Below, piece by piece: positions 57,135 to 64,000 of a DNA stretch of 64,000 nt. Made by a program: the position numbers and the translations under genes. The notes under the pieces were generated by a model. It worked only from the letters and a program-made list of their open reading frames with translations. It searched no databases and was not told the DNA's origin. This DNA is from Gossypium raimondii (Eukaryota > Streptophyta > Magnoliopsida > Malvales > Malvaceae), in contig NC_068567.1 in assembly GCF_025698545.1 (NCBI RefSeq), forward strand, positions 3,720,001-3,784,000. The letters run 5' to 3'. The stretch's first letter is position 1. Each line of letters opens with the position of its first letter.

Positions 57135-57533
57135 TAGACCTGATAATGGATTGAGTTATCCATCCAAGCCCAAAGGCCCGTCTAAAAAATAGGTTTGGAC
57201 AAAAAATAAAATCTTTTTTTAAACAGGTCGGGCCTCAAGCAAATTTTTTTGACTCGGGCCCAACCCGACCCAAATCACATTACTATATATTTTTTAATTT
57301 GTTAGGGAACATTTATTTTAATATTTTTAATGTATTTGATATATAATATTTTTAAAATTTATTTTTATATAATAATCTATAAAAAATTTATTACAATCGC
57401 GCCGAATTGAACTCGAATTCAACATTTTTAATATAGGTCGGGCTTGAGCAAAATTTTAAACACATTTTTTAAGCTGGACCAAGCCTAAACCTACAATTCT
57501 GTATCGACTCAACCCACGATCAAATCTAGTGAA
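57135..57533. mobile_element. hAT-like GC-rich element, diverged copy
   Basis: Ends TAGACCTGATAATGGATTG and, reversed, TAGATTTGATCGTGGGTTG, with 'aggtcgggcc' and 'gggcccaacccgacc' arms similar in style to 51810 and 59926. The 8-bp flanks match poorly (about 4/8), so the borders are less certain. Confidence 0.5.
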
Positions 57534-57792
57534 TACCTTCCAAACACTTATTAGTACTCGTTTAAAGAGTTTTAGTATAGCATAGATTATTAATGACTAC
57601 AATGAATCTAAAGTACTAGAATGTGTTTACTCAAATAAATATCAACGCTATGAATAGCACGTATCAATTATAAATATTCGAGAATAACTTTAACCACTAT
57701 CAAGTAGAATTAAATAATCAATTCCCGGAATAAATGAAAAATCATTCAACAGTAATGCTTAACATTTTTGTTAAATTCCAGTTGCCAGTGTA

Positions 57793-59886
57793 ATGATGTT
57801 CCTAGAGATCAGGGATCAAGCGCTTCTGAGAACGCTGTCGGATCGTATACTATCTCTTTGGCTGAGATGGGGACTCCGGGCAATGGTAATCGTCAGCCTC
57901 ACCGTTCAACTTATACTGATAAAACTTGGGAGTCGACGGAGATTCAGCGACAGAAATTCAAAGACGGTCTCCTTTTTTATTTGGACCCTATACTTGTTTG
58001 CAGATTGGTTGGCCGCATTAGCCTTGGGTACCCTCCTCAGAAGTAGAAAGGATGAAGTAACCAATCCTCAGGTTCTACTTTGGGCCCCATTCTTGCTCTT
58101 GCATTTGGGTGGCCCCGATACCATCACCGCTTACTCCTTGTCGGACAATGAACTCTGGCCACGACATTTCTTTGGGATGTGTTTCCAAATTGGAGTGGCG
58201 CTCTATGTATATGTCAAGTTCTGGACAATAGCAACAGCACCGCTCATCTTCATGGCCATTCCAATATTCATTGTTGGGGTTATCAAGTATGGGGAAAGGG
58301 TTTGGTCTCTCTTCAAAGCTAGTAGCGTCCGGTTTAGGAAATCTGTGTTTTCTGATGACAAAGGTTCCCCTTTGGAAGTTGAGCATTCACAGTCGCCTTC
58401 AGAAAGAGGTACGCGTTTGACGTTGGAAGAATACTTAGAGCCGAAACAAATTAAGGGGAAATACGGAGATCTTTACTGTGCCTTTCATTTGTTTCAAGTG
58501 TTCAAGCCCATGTTTGCAGATCTCAAGCTCAGAATTTACCAAAATTTGAGTTACGTATTTGAGCTGGACCAGAACAAAGTTAGTGCAGAAGCGGCCTTCA
58601 CAATTGTGGAGATTGAGCTTGGATTCCTTTATGATCTGCTGTATAGAAAGATTCCTATAGTTATAACTCGACCCGGTGTAATTCTTCGCTTCATTTGTTT
58701 ATCCTTCATCACTTGCACACTGCTTGCCTTCTTCGTTTTTGGCAACCATCATGACTCCCGAGTTGACATTGCCGTATCCTACTTGTTAATGGTCGGTGCC
58801 ATCTTTCTTGAAATTTATTCCGCCCTCCTGCATCTTAGCTCGGATTGGGGACTCTACTGGTTAGCCTAACAAAACAACAGGTTTCTTAGGGGTATTGGTT
58901 CTAAGTTAGTTCGTTTCACTAAGCCCAAGGAGGGAATTCGGTCCATGGCACAGCACAGCCTGCTAGATTATTGCCTGCCGCCCAGGAAACTGAATCTTGC
59001 TGCAGTTTTAAACTTCTTCGACTCTGAGGACAGAATGGGGAAGTACTTACACACCGGTTGGAAAGATGTAAGTCCCGAGTTGCAACAATTTATCTACTCC
59101 GGTCTCCAAGAAAAACGAAAAAAAAACGCAGAGATCGAGTTCAAAAATCTCTCAGAGTTATTGGATGAGAGAGGTTCAAGTGTGTTTAAAGGAATGGGAG
59201 GGTCATCTGATGACATTCTTTGGAGTGTATGCGAGGTCGAATTCACCCACAGTCTCCTCCTATGGCATGTTGCTACAGAAGTTGTTTTTCATGACGACAA
59301 TTATCGGTATCGAGCCGTGCAACTCGAGCCGTATTGCCGGATAAGTAAGGCCTTATCTGATTATATGATGTACCTTCTTTTTCTATGTCCCGCAATGCTT
59401 CCCGAAGGGATTGGTAACATAAGGCACCATGATACCTGCACTGAAGCGATGAACTTCGCACTCGATAAATTCCAATTCAAGGAAGCTGTCAGAGGGTTGT
59501 TTGGGATGGACATTAGATCTCGATCATTCTTTATCCAGATGGGAAGTTCGAGGAAGTCGGCATTCTTTGAAGGGTGCCAAATCGCGGAGCAATTGCAGAG
59601 TTTGGTATCTATGTTCCAATGGGATAACCAAGATAAATGGAAACTGATAGCGGATCTATGGCTGGACATGCTGACTTATGCCGCGGCTCAATGTTCGTGG
59701 AGAGAGCATGCGTGGCAACTCCAGCATGGTGAGGAATTCTTAACCCACATTGCACTTCTCATGGCACATCTTGGTTTGAGTAAGAAAATTCAAATAGTGC
59801 CACTGCCCAAAATGCTTGAAGAAGCCGATTTTGAGCCTACTTTTCATTGGGACAAGCTTCACCGATTGACTTCTTACTTGGCTTAA
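57793..59886 (+). pseudogene. DUF4220/DUF594 membrane protein gene with one in-frame stop
   Basis: One long reading frame, interrupted only by TAA at 58867-58869, encodes both halves of a typical plant DUF4220-DUF594 protein. The N half has membrane spans, FADWLAALALG, and the hallmark LHLGGPDTITAYS (about residues 104-115). The C half ends in EEFLTHIALLMAHLGLS, typical of DUF594. Codons after the stop (QNNRFLRGIGSK, then MAQHSLLDYCL) continue the family pattern without frame change, so the TAA is a single nonsense mutation. Without it the protein would be ~697 aa, a normal length. Restart at the ATG at 58945 could give a 313-aa C-terminal piece. The family function is unknown. The ATG at 57793 follows a possible splice acceptor (TTCCAG). 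Confidence 0.85.
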
Positions 59887-59925
59887 ATTTGATATAGGTA
59901 TTTAAAGGAAGAGACTACTTATATC

Positions 59926-60609
59926 TAGAGGTGATCATGGGCCGGGACGGGCTCGGGCCAGGCTCGGGCCAAGCCCAGAAAAAAATTCAGCCAACTTCTT
60001 AGGCCCGGGCCCAGCCCTGTCCGAAATATGGGCCTAAAATTTTGTCCAGGCCCGGCCCGAGGATAAAATACTAAGCCCGAGCCCGCCCTTTTTTTATGAT
60101 AGAAAAAAATGATTTTTACCATTTTAATAGCCTATATTTTTATAATTTTTAAAAGATTAAATTAACTTTTTTTATCATTTGAGGGGCAAAGTGTAATTTT
60201 ACCATTACTATTTTAAATTTTTTATAAATTATAAAGAGTTAAAAAAAGAATTTTTATTTTTATTTTAGAGTAGAACCCTTGCCCATGAAATATCATATCA
60301 AAAAATTTAACAATACTAATAATTAAAATTAAATTTTAAAATAAAAATAAAAAAAGGAGAAGGGAAGGGCTTAGGGAAATGGGAAATGGGAAATGGGGAG
60401 GGGAAATGAGAAATTTATTTTAAAATATATATATTTATTATATTCGGGTCGGGCCCGGGCCAAAAAATTTTTGCCTGAGGCTCGGCCGGTTTTCTAAACG
60501 GGCCTCGTTTTTTTCTCAAACCCATATTTCGGGCCTATATTTTTACTCGAACCCTCTCATATTTCGAGTGGGCCGTTAGGCCGGGCCGCCTGGCCCATGA
60601 TCACCTCTA
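59926..60609. mobile_element. GC-rich hAT-like non-autonomous element, copy 2 (684 bp)
   Basis: Inverted ends TAGAGGTGATCATGGGCCG and CGGCCTGG-type arm closing CCATGATCACCTCTA, with a perfect 8-bp target duplication CTTATATC (59918-59925 and 60610-60617). The arms are GGCCCGGGCC-rich as in 51810-52256. The centre has been invaded by the '(g)ggggcaaa' repeat (60085-60295). It inserted only ~40 bp after the DUF594 stop codon. Confidence 0.85.
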
Positions 60610-60619
60610 CTTATATCTA

Positions 60620-61302
60620 ATAAAATAAAATTTTAGATGTAAAAAAGCTTAAGATTTTTATTTTCAAATTATGTTGTACCAAATAAAATTTTATCACAAT
60701 AATAGTAATAATCAACATCTTTTTAAAGGAAAAGAAAAGTCATAATTAGCACCAATCAGTTGCCCTTTTCTTTTAATGCAACTGATCATGAGTTGATTCG
60801 AGTCAAAATAAAATTTTAAATACGTTTTTTTAGGTTCGGGTCTGTTTCAAAATGAGTCTAAAATTCTACCTAAGACCGGTCCAAATTAAAAATGTTAAAC
60901 TCAAGTTAGACCCGGCCAGCCTATATTAATTTTTTATATAAAAACAAATTAAAAAATTTTAATACATCAAATACACTAAATGCTTCTCAACAAAATGAAA
61001 ATACATTAAAAAAAGCCTACTTAAATAACACTAACATAATTGTAACTTAGGAAGCAAATGCCTCTAAAATATTAGTAAAATTAACAATAAAACAAGAGTT
61101 ATACAATATCCAAACAATAACAACAAAATAATAGTAATATAATAGCAAAACGGTAGCAAAACAACAATATAACAACAACAAAACAGCGGGAAAAAAATTG
61201 TCAGGTCTCTTTAAATATTTTAAAAACTTCTCTTTAAATATTATATATAATATTTTGTTTTAATTTTCTCCTCATGAATTCTATATCGATAAAAGTACCT
61301 TG
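60620..61302. other. Intergenic with hAT-like debris
   Basis: 60780-60950 has 'gatcatgagttgattcgagtc' and 'ttaggttcgggtctg' resembling another decayed member of the GC-rich family. No gene is seen. Confidence 0.35.
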
Positions 61303-61711
61303 TGTACAGACCCATTTTTGCCTAGCCCGCTAGAGAAACAAAACAAATAAATAAATAAAATGCCCAAAGCCCAATATGGCCCAAACCCAATGAAAACTAG
61401 GGTTTCAACACCCTAGTCCTTCCTCCAGCGCCGCGCCACCTGCTGCCATGTGCGTCTGACTCTCCTGCCATCGCCGCACAGTCACCTGCAAACACGCAAC
61501 AAGAAAAAGCAGAAGCAGACAAGACAAAACAATAGCAAAGATTGAATTTTTATTTTATTTTCTTTCGGCTATAAAGGCAAACATATTGTGAAGAAAAAAA
61601 AAAGGGAGATATGATATGAAAAAAGATTGAAAAAATAGAATACAAAAACAGAGGTGATTCTAAAAGATCTTTCATTTTTCTCTTTCTGTTCTTATATTTT
61701 TTTGGTCTATT

Positions 61712-61757
<46 letters not shown>

Positions 61758-62316
61758 AAAAAGTAAAACAAAAGCGATTTTCGATTTCTTTTGGGTGTTC
61801 TTCGTTTTTTTATGTTTTTATGCATAAGATAAAATAAAGAGAGGGAGACGAGTGTACCTTGTCGTCGGAGCCGCTGAACTCCGTCGTAATCGGAGCCTTG
61901 GTGAGTCCGAAAGCTGCCGAGCGACATTTAGAGGAAGGTTTTTAGGGTTTGCTCTTAAATGACTAAGTGGCTACTAATTTAGGGTTTTGCTGGTCTTTAT
62001 GTAACATACAAAATGACACCGTTTGGAGTCTGATCAGTAGTTCCAAAATGGTGCCGTATAGGCCTGTACCCGTGTGCTTAACCCGACCCACAAGAGACCC
62101 ACGTGTTTTCCTTTGATGGTTTAATTGCGCAACAAGCCCCTCCGCATTTGTTTTCATTTCAATTCGGTTTTTTCTTCATTTTTAATTGTTACCTCATGGA
62201 TTTATGCGCTTAATTGCAACAATAGTCCCTTTGGTATTCAACGATTTTCAATTCGGTCGTTGTCATACTTATTTCAAAGTCGCCTCTGAAATTTTGTTTT
62301 ATTTTCGAAATAGTCC

Positions 62317-62354
<38 letters not shown>

Positions 62355-63806
62355 GTTAATGTTACTGCTGTTATAATTATTAGTATTATAATTTGTATTA
62401 GTTTATGCGTTTATTTACCTATGTATATTATTTTATATATATAAATAATTATTATTGGTATATGTATATTATTATTTATATTATTACTCTAAGTTTTGTA
62501 TTATTATCATACATTAATATGTAGTTTCATTACATTTTTTATTATTAATGTAGTATTATTTTATTTATTTATTTATAAATAAATTTATATTACCATTTTG
62601 GATTTACTATATGTTTGTTTTAAAATTCATTGTGTTTTACCGTTTTAATCTTCATTATGTATTCTTTATACATATATGTACATATATAATATATATTATT
62701 TCATTTTAAACTATATATCGTTATACCTATTTTCGACATGTATAAACATAGATATTTTATTTCTTTTAAAAATCCTAATATATTTAGTTTATTTCACATT
62801 TTGTATATTTGTATATTATTATTTGCATGAAATTTCAACCCTATGTATTATATTATTGGATTTATCTTTATCTATTGTTTATTTGATTAGTGTATGTTTA
62901 TTTACAAATTGTTTTTTGGCGTCATACGTAAACGTTCAATCTCATTACATTGTGTAAAAATTACGTTTTATTAAAATATCGAAATTGCTTTATTTTCAAA
63001 ATATTCGGTATCTCAAGATTCTCGAGAAAGTTGTGCCCTAACTTACTGGGTTTCAATTTTTTTTTGTTGAATTTAAGTGGCCAAGTCTCTCTTTTCCAAC
63101 GAAATTGTAGAAATTCCAAAATTAAAGCTTATCTCGGGAATTCGATACGTTGTGTCCTAACGCATTGGATACGACATGTTGTTTTCTCGAGATGATGATT
63201 TTTCTAAAAATAATAAAGGTAATATTCCGTATTTGGGAAATTCGAGTGATCGTGCCCTAACTTACTGGGTTTCGATTTTTCTCCTTTAACCCAAATAATC
63301 GAATATCCTTTTGAAATTAAAATGCACGAGTTTTGAAAATCAAAAGATAAGCTTGTTCTCGAGGGTTTAATATGTTGTGTCCTAACGTACTGGATGTGAC
63401 ATTTTATTACTCTGAGACAAGAAGGTCTTTAGCATCCACCTCGATTTATCCAAGAATTGTTTATAAATTTAACATTAATAAAAAGGGAGGATCGCATTTT
63501 TTAAATTCTTTACGGATTTTCGACTTTCGACTTTAAGACACTAATTAATTAATCAACTAGGTACCAATTTTTGGGCGTTATGATGGTGCTAATCCTTCCT
63601 CGTACGTAACCGACTCCCGAACCTGTTTTTCTGAATTTCGCAGACCAAAAGCATTGTTTTAATAAACCCAAACCTTTTATTAAAAACAACTGTTTTACGA
63701 GGTGACCCAATCACATCTCATCAAAAAAAGATTGGTGGCGACTCCCATTTTTGTTTTATTTTCAAAATCCAAGTCAACCCCGTTTTATCAAAAAATGGTG
63801 TCAACA
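61303..63806 (+). mobile_element. Solo LTR, 2.5 kb (second member of the 48976-51514 family)
   Basis: It starts TGTACAGACCCATTTTTGCC and ends ATGGTGTCAACA, sharing 'ggcgtta-ga-ggtgctaatccttcctcgtacgt'-type blocks and the repeated 'gtgtcctaac-tact-gg' phrases near its 3' end with 48976-51514. Flanks CCTTG / CCATG match at 4 of 5, consistent with an older insertion. It contains a (TA)n run (61714-61753) and a TTA microsatellite (62323-62354). No internal genes. Confidence 0.75.
61714..61753 (+). repeat. (TA)n microsatellite inside the LTR
   Basis: About 19 TA units. Confidence 0.95.
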
Positions 63807-64000
63807 CCATGGACGTTCATGTGTTAAGAGTCGGGTTTATATTGTCTCTTTTATTAAAAAAATGGTTAAAATAATCATTATACATTAGATCAAAGAGTAA
63901 ATTAATCATTTCTGTTAAATTTTATTTATTTATACTATTAAGAATCAGTGTAGCCAAGAGAATAATAAAAAATTACAGGTAATGTAATACATGTACCTCA
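63807..64000. other. Window end, no feature seen
   Basis: AT-rich DNA after the LTR; too short to judge. Confidence 0.4.

Overview
This is a plant nuclear window. The genes have introns with GT-AG junctions, the DNA is very AT-rich, plastid DNA has been inserted, and several plant-specific gene families are present. The repeat load (long TGTAACACCCC-type LTRs, GC-rich hAT-like foldback elements, tRNA-derived SINEs) resembles what I recall of Malvaceae, most likely cotton (Gossypium). That species call is from memory and untested.

Gene content is sparse. (1) 0.5-4.1 kb, minus: a ten-exon gene for a chloroplast envelope manganese transporter of the UPF0016/GDT1 family (CMT1/PAM71-HL type), apparently intact. 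(2) 8.4-9.0 and 14.7-15.1 kb, minus: two duplicated two-exon genes for tiny secreted peptides (64 and 66 aa) that share promoters; I recognise no known family. (3) 26.0-26.8 kb, plus: a secreted glycine-rich protein. (4) 32.7-36.1 kb, minus: a full-length leucine-rich-repeat receptor kinase (LRR XI type, At5g63930/At2g33170-like), with one intron in the kinase domain and a probable 5'UTR intron. (5) 57.8-59.9 kb, plus: a DUF4220/DUF594 gene interrupted by a single in-frame TAA, so probably a pseudogene or null allele.

The rest is transposable elements and debris. There are three large solo LTRs (29.3-32.1, 49.0-51.5 and 61.3-63.8 kb), two with perfect 5-bp target duplications and one with a 4/5 match. 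A deleted Ty1-copia element at 5.1-8.0 kb carries a piece of plastid trnA intron. A truncated copia LTR-gag piece at 47.8-48.7 kb lies between two copies of a repeat that contains fragments of the splicing-factor gene SLU7; a larger SLU7 pseudogene is at 53.6-54.1 kb. A lone strictosidine-synthase-like exon is at 45 kb. LINE RNase H and zinc-binding remnants occur at 17.3, 21.0, 22.5, 40.1, 41.8 and 53.0 kb. At least five same-orientation tRNA-derived SINEs cluster mainly at 38-44 kb. Two GC-rich hAT-like elements, a Tourist-like MITE, an 808-bp foldback and two tandem arrays (a ~49-51 bp unit and a ~128 bp unit) are also present, as is a decayed plastid 23S rRNA insertion at 39.0 kb.

The genes do not form a pathway; they are independent plant genes in a repeat-rich setting. 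The item I find most worth following is the duplicated secreted-peptide pair with its conserved promoter block. Next is the repeated association of one dispersed repeat family with captured gene fragments (SLU7, SSL).
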